Assembly: GCA_040390855.1 (NCBI GenBank)
Contig: JAZJXO010000037.1
Coordinates: forward strand, 1-39,061
Source of the DNA: Parvibaculum sp040390855
GTDB taxonomy: Bacteria > Pseudomonadota > Alphaproteobacteria > Parvibaculales > Parvibaculaceae
Length of the DNA stretch: 39,061 bases
Reading direction: 5' to 3'
The notes under the pieces are model-generated. The model had not been told where the DNA came from. It did not search any database and was given only the letters and a program-made list of their open reading frames with translations. Numbering within the stretch: position 1 is the stretch's first letter; every line of letters starts with the position of its first letter. Positions 1-7,068 of the stretch are shown here, in pieces. The translations under genes and the position numbers were made by a program.

Positions 1-8
1 ATCTCCTC

Positions 9-26
9 CAAAGGGAATCCCCTTTG
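9..26 (-). terminator. Hairpin downstream of the lipoprotein gene
   Basis: A perfect 7-bp inverted repeat, CAAAGGG and CCCTTTG with a 4-nt loop, lies about 24 bp past the stop codon of the minus-strand lipoprotein gene. There is no T-run after it on the minus strand, so it may be a rho-dependent or RNA-stability hairpin rather than an intrinsic terminator. Confidence 0.3.
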
Positions 27-49
27 AATCAGTCATATGTCATCCCGCT

Positions 50-1285
50 CTAATGTGCCGCGTCCTTGTCCGGTGTGGCTGGTGCGGCATCTGTTTTCGG
101 TGCATCACTCTTCGGCGCGTCCTGAGCAGGGGCAGGCTTTGACGGTTGGGACGCCGCTGCTGGCTCTGCGTCTTCCGGCTTCTTTTCGCCCTCCGCCGGT
201 TGCTCGCCATCTGCCGGTGCCGCATCTTCCTTCGCAGCAGGTGCCGCCTCCTTCTTGGGTGTCTCCTTCGCGGGCGCAACCCCTGTTCCCGTCGCCGGAG
301 CCGTACCGGGAGATGTCGTCGCCGTGCCCGATTTTGTCTGCTGCGTCGGTGCGGGAACAACAACCGTTGCCGATGGTGCGGGCTTGGGCTGCGTCGTCGG
401 TTGCGGCGATGAAGGCGCAGGCGTGCCGATCGGTGCCGTCGCGGCTGGCGCAGCCGGAGCCGGTGCCTCGACAGCCGGAGCCGACACAGGTGCCGCCTCT
501 GCCGGTTCTGTCGCGGCATCAGGCTGCGCCACAATCGTCGTGCCCGCCGGAGCCGGTGTCGCACCGGAAGGTGAGGGAGACGCTGGCGCCGGTGCCGCGT
601 CCTTGTCCTTGTCTTTCATGCCTTCAGCCGTGATCGCCGTCACAGCGGCCGCAGCGGCAGCCCCCGTCAGTTGCTCCATCGTGCCCTGTGCGTTAGGTGC
701 AGGGGTCTGCAACGGTCCGGAATCCTTATTCGCGCCACTGGCGGCCTTCGACATGTCGCTCTTCTGCGCGTTCGGCTTGTCCTGCATGTCCGTGTCCACA
801 TGCTCGGTATAGTCGTCGACAATCCGCGCCTGCGAGCCCTGGATGAGCAGCACGCGCTGGCCGATCTTCAGTGGCGTCACGTCCTTCTGCGTCACCGACA
901 GAAGATCGCCCTTGCCGTTGCGCACGATATATTCGTAGCCGTAGGTGTCCTGCATCTTGTGGCCTGCTTCGCTGCCCGCGAGGCCGCCGACGACAGCGCC
1001 GCCGAGTGCGCCAAGCGCGCTATAGGCCCCTTCGGCCACCTGCGAACCGGCGATGCCGCCCGCCGCCGCGCCCGTTGCCGAGGCCACCGTCGGATCGGCG
1101 CTGATCGTCACCTTGCGCACACCGACCACAACGCCTGATTCGACTTTGCTCGCCTGCTGCACGGCGGAACTTGCATAAGTATTGGGCGAATAGTCCTTGC
1201 CGCAGGCCGTGAGCAGAAGAGCAAGCGGTAAAATAGCGAGGAGGCAGGTAGCTGGTTTTTTAGATCGCACTTTAATTTCCGACAT
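50..1285 (-). CDS. Glycine-zipper outer-membrane lipoprotein with long Ala/Pro-rich tail
   Basis: Predicted envelope lipoprotein of the SlyB/PcP-like glycine-zipper type. I start it at the ATG giving MSEIKV, because it places a lipoprotein signal directly after it: basic residues, a Leu-rich core, then lipobox L-L-T-A-C, with acylation expected on that Cys near residue 28. The upstream in-frame codon at 1315 is TTG and only adds a polar stretch. Residues about 65-110 are rich in Gly and Ala with GxxxG spacing (AAAGGIAGS, GGAVVGGLAGSEAG), the usual membrane-inserting zipper. A short conserved segment follows (YEYIVRNGKGDLLSVTQ). The last 220 or so residues are almost entirely Ala, Pro, Thr, Lys, Glu and Asp, and are probably disordered. 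That tail is much longer than in ordinary SlyB proteins of about 155 residues. Its specific role is unknown; a structural or peptidoglycan-spanning role is a guess. Confidence 0.75.
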   Translation of the reverse strand: MSEIKVRSKKPATCLLAILPLALLLTACGKDYSPNTYASSAVQQASKVESGVVVGVRKVTISADPTVASATGAAAGGIAGSQVAEGAYSALGALGGAVVGGLAGSEAGHKMQDTYGYEYIVRNGKGDLLSVTQKDVTPLKIGQRVLLIQGSQARIVDDYTEHVDTDMQDKPNAQKSDMSKAASGANKDSGPLQTPAPNAQGTMEQLTGAAAAAAVTAITAEGMKDKDKDAAPAPASPSPSGATPAPAGTTIVAQPDAATEPAEAAPVSAPAVEAPAPAAPAATAPIGTPAPSSPQPTTQPKPAPSATVVVPAPTQQTKSGTATTSPGTAPATGTGVAPAKETPKKEAAPAAKEDAAPADGEQPAEGEKKPEDAEPAAASQPSKPAPAQDAPKSDAPKTDAAPATPDKDAAH

Positions 1286-1287
1286 TC

Positions 1288-1310
1288 CAGAACTCGATTG
1301 GTCAGAACTC
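1288..1310. repeat. Tandem 8-bp direct repeat before lipoprotein start
   Basis: CAGAACTC occurs at 1288-1295 and again at 1303-1310, spaced 15 bp start to start, immediately upstream of the preferred lipoprotein ATG. If translation began at the alternative TTG it would be coding. It could be a regulatory site or chance. Confidence 0.35.
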
Positions 1311-1384
1311 AACAAAGGGGAGGCGTACTATCCGATTGTGTCGGCTTTACGCCAAAACTGCACCCTGTAATTGGCAAAATGGTC

Positions 1385-1402
1385 CCGTCAGCCGCCTGAC
1401 GG
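1385..1402 (-). terminator. Possible terminator of the first histidine kinase gene
   Basis: A perfect 7-bp stem, CCGTCAG and CTGACGG with a 4-nt loop, lies about 90 bp after the minus-strand kinase stop. On the minus strand a short T-stretch (ATTTTG) begins a few bases after the stem. This is weaker than a classical terminator but well placed between two co-directional genes. Confidence 0.4.
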
Positions 1403-1493
1403 CAAGAATATTAGATGTCCGTGGCATCGGAGCGACAAATTATGAGAAGGTTGCGGGCCTGAACGGAACGGCTCGCGCGGATCGGGCGGCGAT

Positions 1494-3017
1494 TCAGATG
1501 CGGCTGACGAGCGCCGGTTCGTCCTGCGCGTGCAGCAGGCGCTGTTCGGGGAACACGGCTTCGGCCTGCGTGCCTTTGCCGAGCTGGCTGCGGATTTCAA
1601 AGCTGCCATTATGGATCTGCAACAGGCCTTTGACGATGGAGAGGCCGAGGCCAGAGCCCTTGCCTGGCTGGGCAATACCGGCGGACCCTTGCGTGAAGGC
1701 CTCCGTCACGTGGCCGATTTCGCTTTCCGAAATGCCGCTGCCCTGATCATGCACGCCAAAGCGCAGATCGCCGTTGGGATCCAGCTTGGCAATCAGGGTC
1801 ACCGTCGTGCCGCGTGGCGAGAATTTGATCGCATTGGTAAGCAGATTGATCCAGATCTGGCGCATGGCGCGCGCATCGGCATAAAGCAGCGGCAGACCGG
1901 GCGCAAAATCGGTGACAACGCTGACGCCCTGCGCCTCGGCGCGGATATTGAGCAGATGCTGGGCTTCTTCAGCGAGCGCCGTGATCTCGACTTCCTCTTC
2001 CGATATGTCGAAGCGACCGGCTTCGATGCGCGACAGATCGAGAATATCGTTGATCAGGCCGAGAAGATGCTGGCCCGAACGGTTGATGTCGTTGGAATAC
2101 TCTTTATAGACGGGCTTGGCGTGCTGCCCGAAGATTTCCGTCGCCATCACTTCCGAAAACCCGATGATCGCGTTCAGCGGTGTGCGCAGCTCATGGCTCA
2201 TATTGGCAAGAAAATGCGACTTGGCGCGGTTGGCTTCTTCGGCGCGGGCACGCGCCGCGTCGCTTTCACGCTTGGCGCGGAAAAGCTGTTCGATGAGAGC
2301 ATTCTTGTCCGATTGCAGATTGATCGAGCGCGACATTGTGCCGTGGACCGATAGCGAGAGGCGACGAAGCATGAAGCCGAAAACGATCAGCACACCGGCA
2401 ATAACAAAATGCTTCGGGTCGCCCATGGTGAGAAACCGCAAAGCCAGCCCGCCGATCATCGGCAACAAAGTGCGATAGAATGCCGGCGCATAGCACAGCG
2501 TCACCAGCGTCATCGGGGCAAGCGAAATGGCAATCGTCGAGACAACATAGTTTTGATAGAGAACATCGTCCGGCACCCAGAAGAGAAACAGGATCGACGT
2601 CAGCGTGATCGCAAAGGCGAGTGACGATCCCTCGAAATGACGGACCCAATAATGCACATCAATATCATCGCCCGTTAGCTGCATGAATTTTCGTGCACTA
2701 AAGGCATTGTAAATATAAAAACCGATCATCAGCGCGCCCCATGCGACAAGGCGTGGCCATTCGATGACCGGCAACAAACTTGCACAATAAGCAACGATGA
2801 GAAGTGGGAAGGCGAGCGGTACGGAGTTTTGCGATTCCGCGAGAATGCGCATCTGCGCAAGGCGTATCGCATCGGACGGAGCCTGTTTCTTGCGGGCGAG
2901 ACCGGCGCGCAGACTTTCGCGCAGTGAAACAAACGGTTTCACGCCTCGTGTTCCGGAGGTGGTTTGGCCGCGACGTCGGAATCTATCCGCCACACGCGAC
3001 ACGTCAGCCCAACTCAT
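1494..3017 (-). CDS. Membrane-bound sensor histidine kinase
   Basis: A 507-residue two-component sensor kinase that should autophosphorylate on His and pass phosphate to a response regulator. Residues about 65-220 contain some five or six hydrophobic membrane segments with short loops, so there is no large periplasmic sensor domain. A charged coiled-coil-like linker follows (about 235-265). The HisKA H-box has H275 in the motif NMSHELRTPLNAIIGFSEV. The ATPase domain shows an N-box near N391-N395 (INLLTNAIKF), a G1 box at D424 (DQGSGI) and a G2 box near 452-459 (GKGSGLGL). The C-terminus ends soon after the ATPase fold, with no receiver domain. No response regulator lies nearby, so it is an orphan kinase here. 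It is divergent from the crotonase operon and is followed by the lipoprotein gene in the same direction. Confidence 0.93.
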   Translation of the reverse strand: MSWADVSRVADRFRRRGQTTSGTRGVKPFVSLRESLRAGLARKKQAPSDAIRLAQMRILAESQNSVPLAFPLLIVAYCASLLPVIEWPRLVAWGALMIGFYIYNAFSARKFMQLTGDDIDVHYWVRHFEGSSLAFAITLTSILFLFWVPDDVLYQNYVVSTIAISLAPMTLVTLCYAPAFYRTLLPMIGGLALRFLTMGDPKHFVIAGVLIVFGFMLRRLSLSVHGTMSRSINLQSDKNALIEQLFRAKRESDAARARAEEANRAKSHFLANMSHELRTPLNAIIGFSEVMATEIFGQHAKPVYKEYSNDINRSGQHLLGLINDILDLSRIEAGRFDISEEEVEITALAEEAQHLLNIRAEAQGVSVVTDFAPGLPLLYADARAMRQIWINLLTNAIKFSPRGTTVTLIAKLDPNGDLRFGVHDQGSGISESEIGHVTEAFTQGSAGIAQPGKGSGLGLSIVKGLLQIHNGSFEIRSQLGKGTQAEAVFPEQRLLHAQDEPALVSRI

Positions 3018-3236
3018 CGACCCGTTACCCTTCGACGGAAATGTCAGTGCGACCCCAATGCCGTTCTGATTCCACCATTCCGTCTTTCATTAAAGTCGTC
3101 TAAAATTGTTAACGTCGGTTTCAGACACTTGGTTAATTAAATCCAAATTTCTGCGTAACGTCGCAATTATGAGAGGCGGCTCATGCAAGCCGCATCCGCC
3201 CCGGGCCTACGCCCGCAAAAAAGGAACGTCCCTGCC

Positions 3237-4037
3237 ATGTCCGATGCCTTGTTGTTCGAGAAAAAAGGGCCCGTCGTCACGCTGACGATCAACCGTCCCG
3301 AAATCCGCAATCCTTTAGGCGCGGCAGACGATCCGGAAAATTTCATTAAGGCGACAGCGGCGATCAATGCTGACCGTGACGTCCGCTGCGTCATCCTCAC
3401 AGGCGCGGGCAAGGCCTTCTCCGCCGGCGGCAACGTCAAGGCGATGAAAGAAGGCACGGACGGTTTCGGCGGTGCCGGTGTCCATATCCGCGAACACTAC
3501 CGCAGCGGCATCCACCGCATCGTCCGCTCCGTCTGGGGCATCGAAGTGCCGGTTATCGCGGCGGTCAACGGTCCGGCCATCGGTCTCGGCAATGACGTCG
3601 CCTGTCTTTGCGACACGCGCATTGCGGCGGACACGGCTATCTTCGGTGCGACCTTCCTCAAGATCGGCCTCATACCCGGCGACGGCGGCGCGTGGCTCCT
3701 GCCGCGTATCATCGGTATGGCGCGCGCCAGCGAGCTTCTCTATACCGGCGACACGATCGACGCCGCCACAGCAAAAAATTGGGGTCTGGTTTCGGAAGTC
3801 GTGCCCGCTGGCGAACTCATGGACCGTGCCCGTTCGGTTGCCGCCAGGATTTGCGGTCAGGCCCCTGACGTGCTTCGCATGACCAAGCAGTTGCTGCGTC
3901 AGGGTATGATGCAGTCCTTTGACAACATCATGGAACTCTCGGCCTCCATGCAGGCCTTGGCCCACCACACGCAGGACCATCAGGAAGCCCTCGACGCCTT
4001 CTTCGAAAAGCGCCCTGGCATTTATAAAGGCGAATAG
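3237..4037 (+). CDS. Enoyl-CoA hydratase/isomerase (crotonase) family protein
   Basis: A 266-residue crotonase-fold enzyme acting on an acyl-CoA thioester. I chose the ATG at 3237 because AAGGAA sits about 10 bases upstream and the protein then begins with the family's usual first strand; an earlier ATG at 3183 would add 18 unconserved residues. The oxyanion-hole segments are present: FSAGGN at about 61-66 and NGPAIGLGND at 111-120. By my alignment to rat mitochondrial hydratase, the position of Glu144 is D120 and that of Glu164 is F140 (ATFLKIGLIPGDGG), so the standard hydratase acid/base pair is not intact. It may be a different crotonase, such as an isomerase, hydrolase or lyase. It starts a plus-strand run with the ABM protein and an acyl-CoA dehydrogenase, consistent with acyl-CoA catabolism. 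Confidence 0.88.
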   Translation: MSDALLFEKKGPVVTLTINRPEIRNPLGAADDPENFIKATAAINADRDVRCVILTGAGKAFSAGGNVKAMKEGTDGFGGAGVHIREHYRSGIHRIVRSVWGIEVPVIAAVNGPAIGLGNDVACLCDTRIAADTAIFGATFLKIGLIPGDGGAWLLPRIIGMARASELLYTGDTIDAATAKNWGLVSEVVPAGELMDRARSVAARICGQAPDVLRMTKQLLRQGMMQSFDNIMELSASMQALAHHTQDHQEALDAFFEKRPGIYKGE

Positions 4038-4154
4038 AAGCCTCTTCGTTCTCTAACAGGGCATGGCAGGGTTCGGCGTTGATCGACGGGGCCAATGCCC
4101 CTAAAGTCCCGCCATCCGAACTATAAAACCATATAAAACACAGGGAGAAGTCCA

Positions 4155-4448
4155 ATGACCATCGGTCTCGTTGCCACGTTGAAGGTTCAGCCGGAAAAAG
4201 CCGACGATTTTGCCAAGATTTTCAGCGAGCTGCGCACTCAGGTGAAGGCAAACGAAAAGGGTTGCCTCCAGTACGATTTTTTCAAGTCCAAAGCCAATGA
4301 CGGCACCTTCATCGTCATGGAACAATATGCGACTCAGGCCGATCTCGACGCTCACGGCAAGACCGACTACTTCAAAGCGGCTGGCGCGAAGTTCGGCGGG
4401 ATGCTCGCCGGTGCGCCGGGCCTCGTGTTTGCCGACAAGGTCGAATAA
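4155..4448 (+). CDS. ABM-domain protein (putative quinol monooxygenase)
   Basis: A 97-residue single-domain protein of the antibiotic biosynthesis monooxygenase (ABM, dimeric alpha/beta barrel) family. It starts with an edge strand (IGLVATLKVQP) followed by a helix (EKADDFAKIFSELRTQVKAN). It then has the typical GCLQYDFFKS and FIVMEQYATQADLDAH segments, the region that forms the cofactor-free or haem/quinone pocket in YgiN, ActVA-Orf6 and similar proteins. GGGAGAA lies a few bases before the ATG. It is 8 bp upstream of the acyl-CoA dehydrogenase, so the two are almost certainly co-transcribed. The substrate cannot be read from the sequence; members range from quinol oxidation to haem degradation to stress proteins. 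Confidence 0.85.
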   Translation: MTIGLVATLKVQPEKADDFAKIFSELRTQVKANEKGCLQYDFFKSKANDGTFIVMEQYATQADLDAHGKTDYFKAAGAKFGGMLAGAPGLVFADKVE

Positions 4449-4456
4449 GGGACATC

Positions 4457-5665
4457 ATGGACCTGAGTTTCAGCGCCGAAGACGAAGCCTTCCGCAAGGA
4501 AGTCCGCAGCTTTATCGAAGAGGCCTATACGCCTGCGATGCGTGCCAGACACGCGCGTTCCAAGCATGGCTATCTCGACAAGGCGAGCCATATTCAGTGG
4601 CAGAAGTCGCTGGCCAAGAAAGGTTGGCTCGCGCCGAACTGGCCGGCGGAATATGGCGGTCCGGATTTTTCTCGGTCGCAGAAATATATTTTCGACGTCG
4701 AAATGGGTCGTGCGGGCGTTCCCCACACGATCCCTTTCGGCCCCACCATGGTCGCTCCCGTCATTATGAAGTTCGGCACGCCCGAACAGAAAAAACGTTT
4801 CTTGCCTGATATTCTTGAAACCAATGTTCTCTGGTGTCAGGGCTATTCTGAGCCGGGTGCGGGTTCTGACCTCGCTTCGTTGCAGACCAAGGCCGAAAAC
4901 AAAGGCGACCATTATCTCGTCAACGGCTCCAAAATTTGGACCTCCGTTGCTCAGTGGGCGGACTGGATTTTCTGCCTTGTTCGCACCTCCAAAGAGGGCA
5001 AGCCGCAGGAAGGCATTTCATTTCTGCTCATCGACATGAAGACACCGGGCGTCAAGGTTGAGCCGCTCATTCTTCTCGATGGCACGCCCGCGCCGCATCA
5101 GGAGGTCAATCAGGTCTTTTTCACCGACGTGAAGGTGCCGATTGAAAATCGCATTGGCGAAGAAAACAAAGGCTGGACCTACGCCAAATACCTGCTTGAG
5201 TTTGAACGCGGCAATCCTTATTCGGCGGGCCTTTATCGTTCGCTGAAGAAAGTGCGCCAGATTGCCGCCGACACCAAAGTCGGTGACAGCACGTTGGCGG
5301 AGCAGTCGGAGTTTCAGGCCGCCGCCGCCGATCTCGAAGCCCAGATCGTCGCGATGGAGTTCACCGAGCTTCGCATTTTCGCAGCGCTTTCAACCGGCGG
5401 TAACGTCGGCCCGGAAAGCTCTCTCCTGAAATGCCGTGGCACGGAGATTCAGCAGGCTCTCTCGCAGCTCGCCGTCGAAGCCGTCGGTTCCTACATCACG
5501 CCCTTTGTCGAAGACGGCATGATGGAAACCAACGAGCCCTCTGTCGGTCCCGCTTACGCAATGACCGTTGCGCCAAATTACTTCTCGCTCCGCAAGGCAT
5601 CGATCTATGCCGGCTCGAACGAAGTGCAGCGCAACATCATGGCGAAAGCCGTGCTCGGCCTCTGA
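4457..5665 (+). CDS. Acyl-CoA dehydrogenase, FadE26/pimeloyl-CoA dehydrogenase-like
   Basis: A 402-residue FAD-dependent acyl-CoA dehydrogenase that would introduce a 2,3-double bond in an acyl-CoA and pass electrons to ETF. The N-terminal helical domain is followed by the flavin/substrate motif GYSEPGAGSDLASLQTKA near residues 131-148, the central beta domain (FLLIDMKTPGVKVEPLILLDG) and the C-terminal helical domain. The spot occupied by the catalytic Glu in medium-chain enzymes (YEGTSE) reads IYAGSNEVQ, so the base must lie elsewhere, as in long-chain and FadE26-type enzymes; the ENKGWTYAKYLLEFERG segment is characteristic of the latter. The paired small subunit found next to many such genes is absent. 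The gene is in an operon with the ABM protein and crotonase. Confidence 0.92.
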   Translation: MDLSFSAEDEAFRKEVRSFIEEAYTPAMRARHARSKHGYLDKASHIQWQKSLAKKGWLAPNWPAEYGGPDFSRSQKYIFDVEMGRAGVPHTIPFGPTMVAPVIMKFGTPEQKKRFLPDILETNVLWCQGYSEPGAGSDLASLQTKAENKGDHYLVNGSKIWTSVAQWADWIFCLVRTSKEGKPQEGISFLLIDMKTPGVKVEPLILLDGTPAPHQEVNQVFFTDVKVPIENRIGEENKGWTYAKYLLEFERGNPYSAGLYRSLKKVRQIAADTKVGDSTLAEQSEFQAAAADLEAQIVAMEFTELRIFAALSTGGNVGPESSLLKCRGTEIQQALSQLAVEAVGSYITPFVEDGMMETNEPSVGPAYAMTVAPNYFSLRKASIYAGSNEVQRNIMAKAVLGL

Positions 5666-5740
5666 GCGCCACGTCCTGATTTTTAGGCCGGAGGCACCGA
5701 ACTCACAACAAGCGAGGAAATCTTCTTTATTTTCGTCTAT

Positions 5741-5770
5741 CCCGCAAAATAAATACATTTCCCGCAAAAT
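5741..5770. repeat. Tandem 10-bp direct repeat in convergent spacer
   Basis: CCCGCAAAAT occurs at 5741-5750 and 5761-5770, exactly 20 bp apart and each preceded by T, with an AT-rich spacer. It lies in the 292-bp convergent gap between the acyl-CoA dehydrogenase and the SDR gene, where no promoter is expected. The rest of that gap holds only the SDR terminator as far as I can see. Confidence 0.6.
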
Positions 5771-5907
5771 CCGGAAAGCTCCGCACCGGAGGCTCGACGA
5801 ATACCAACGATCTCGACATGGAAACGCTCGATCTCTTGCAAGAAATATAGACTGATCACGAGTGTCAACGAGCCCGAAATCCGCTTATCCCCGCTTTTTC
5901 GTACATG

Positions 5908-5931
5908 AAAAAAGGGGGCCAGAAGGCCCCC
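5908..5931 (-). terminator. Intrinsic terminator of the SDR gene
   Basis: GGGGGCC and GGCCCCC form a 7-bp GC-only stem with an AGAA loop. On the minus strand the stem is followed directly by six T residues, about 27 bp beyond the SDR stop codon. This is a textbook rho-independent terminator. Confidence 0.85.
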
Positions 5932-5957
5932 TGAGTTCATCCGCATACGTGTAATTC

Positions 5958-6863
5958 TTACTTGCTGCCCGAAGCGAGCTTGAAGAATTTTCCTGTCTGC
6001 TCGCCACCCATGAAATAGGGCGAGGCGTTCGAGAAGTCGGTGATCTTGGCCCAGTTCTCGGCAACCTTTTCAGCGGTGAGACCCTCGCGACCGAGATAGA
6101 CGCCTTCGGCTTCTTCCATGCGCGTGGCTGCAAAGACGCCCGCACCGGCGCAGAGGATGATGCCCGTCGGCGCGTCTTCCGACACGAGATACATGACGCC
6201 AGGCGACACGACGTCGGGTGTCAGCATCGCTTCCGATTCCGGCGGCATCAGGTCCGATGTCATGCGCGTGTAAGCGACGGGCGCGAGTGCATTGCAACGG
6301 ATATTGTTCTTCTGGCCTTCGAGCTTCAGCGTGTTGATGAAGCCGACAACAGCAAGCTTCGCCGCGCCGTAGTTTGTCTGACCGAAATTGCCGTAGAGGC
6401 CGGTCGATGAGGCGGTGACCATGATGCGACCGTAGTTCTGCGCCTTCATGATTTCCCAGACCGCTTTGGTCGGCTTCACGGTGCCCATCAGGTGCACGTC
6501 AACGACGAGCTGGAAATCTTCCATCGTCATTTTCGAGAAGGACTTGTCGCGCAGGATGCCCGCGTTGTTGATCAGGATGTCGATGCGGCCATAAGCATCC
6601 AGCGTCTGCTTGACCATGTTCTCGACGCCCGCGTCATCCGTGACGCTCGAACCGTTCGCCATGGCTTCGCCGCCGAGTGCTTTGATTTCATCGACAACAG
6701 CCTTCGCCGCTTCCGAATGTGCGCCCGTGCCGTCGCGCGAACCGCCGAGATCATTGATGACAACCTTGGCGCCACGACGTGCGAGTTCAAGCGCATGGCT
6801 GCGACCAAGGCCACCGCCTGCGCCGGTCACAATGGCAACCTTGCCGTCAAAACGAATGCTCAT
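5958..6863 (-). CDS. SDR oxidoreductase, 3-hydroxyacyl-CoA dehydrogenase-like
   Basis: A 301-residue classical short-chain dehydrogenase, most similar in layout to the N-terminal hydroxyacyl-CoA dehydrogenase unit of the peroxisomal multifunctional enzyme HSD17B4. The cofactor motif TGAGGGLG is at 13-20, D38 after strand 2 (VINDLGG) suggests NAD preference, NNAG is at 99-102, catalytic Ser is at 152/153 and the Y165-x3-K169 pair is in TNYGAAK. The C-terminal extension of about 60 residues beyond a 240-residue FabG includes GREGLTAEKVAENWAKITDF, typical of the HSD17B4-like group. I use the ATG giving MSIRFDGK because GGGAG precedes it; an upstream ATG adds 31 unconserved residues. It converges on the crotonase/dehydrogenase operon and could supply the third beta-oxidation-type step. 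Confidence 0.9.
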   Translation of the reverse strand: MSIRFDGKVAIVTGAGGGLGRSHALELARRGAKVVINDLGGSRDGTGAHSEAAKAVVDEIKALGGEAMANGSSVTDDAGVENMVKQTLDAYGRIDILINNAGILRDKSFSKMTMEDFQLVVDVHLMGTVKPTKAVWEIMKAQNYGRIMVTASSTGLYGNFGQTNYGAAKLAVVGFINTLKLEGQKNNIRCNALAPVAYTRMTSDLMPPESEAMLTPDVVSPGVMYLVSEDAPTGIILCAGAGVFAATRMEEAEGVYLGREGLTAEKVAENWAKITDFSNASPYFMGGEQTGKFFKLASGSK

Positions 6864-7068
6864 GGGGTATCTCCCGTTATGTGTTCCAGAGGATGCCGTG
6901 GCGTTTTCGTCCATCGGCTGACGTGATGTTTCGGTGGGAGTTTGTGCCCAAAACACGCGCTCCGGTCAAGTGAGTGCGAGGTCGCGCCAGCCCGTCGTTG
7001 CACTCGTCTCCGGCACCCCTATGATATGCGCCATATTCATATGCCTTGCCCCTCCGCCGGAGCCCTTC

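Noticed and set aside
40..633. Several overlapping frames across the lipoprotein tail
   Set aside because: Low-complexity GC-rich DNA opens every frame; only the minus-strand frame with a lipobox makes sense.
1530..2354. 274-codon plus-strand frame opposite the first histidine kinase
   Set aside because: Falls across the HisKA and ATPase domains of the minus-strand gene and has no independent signature.
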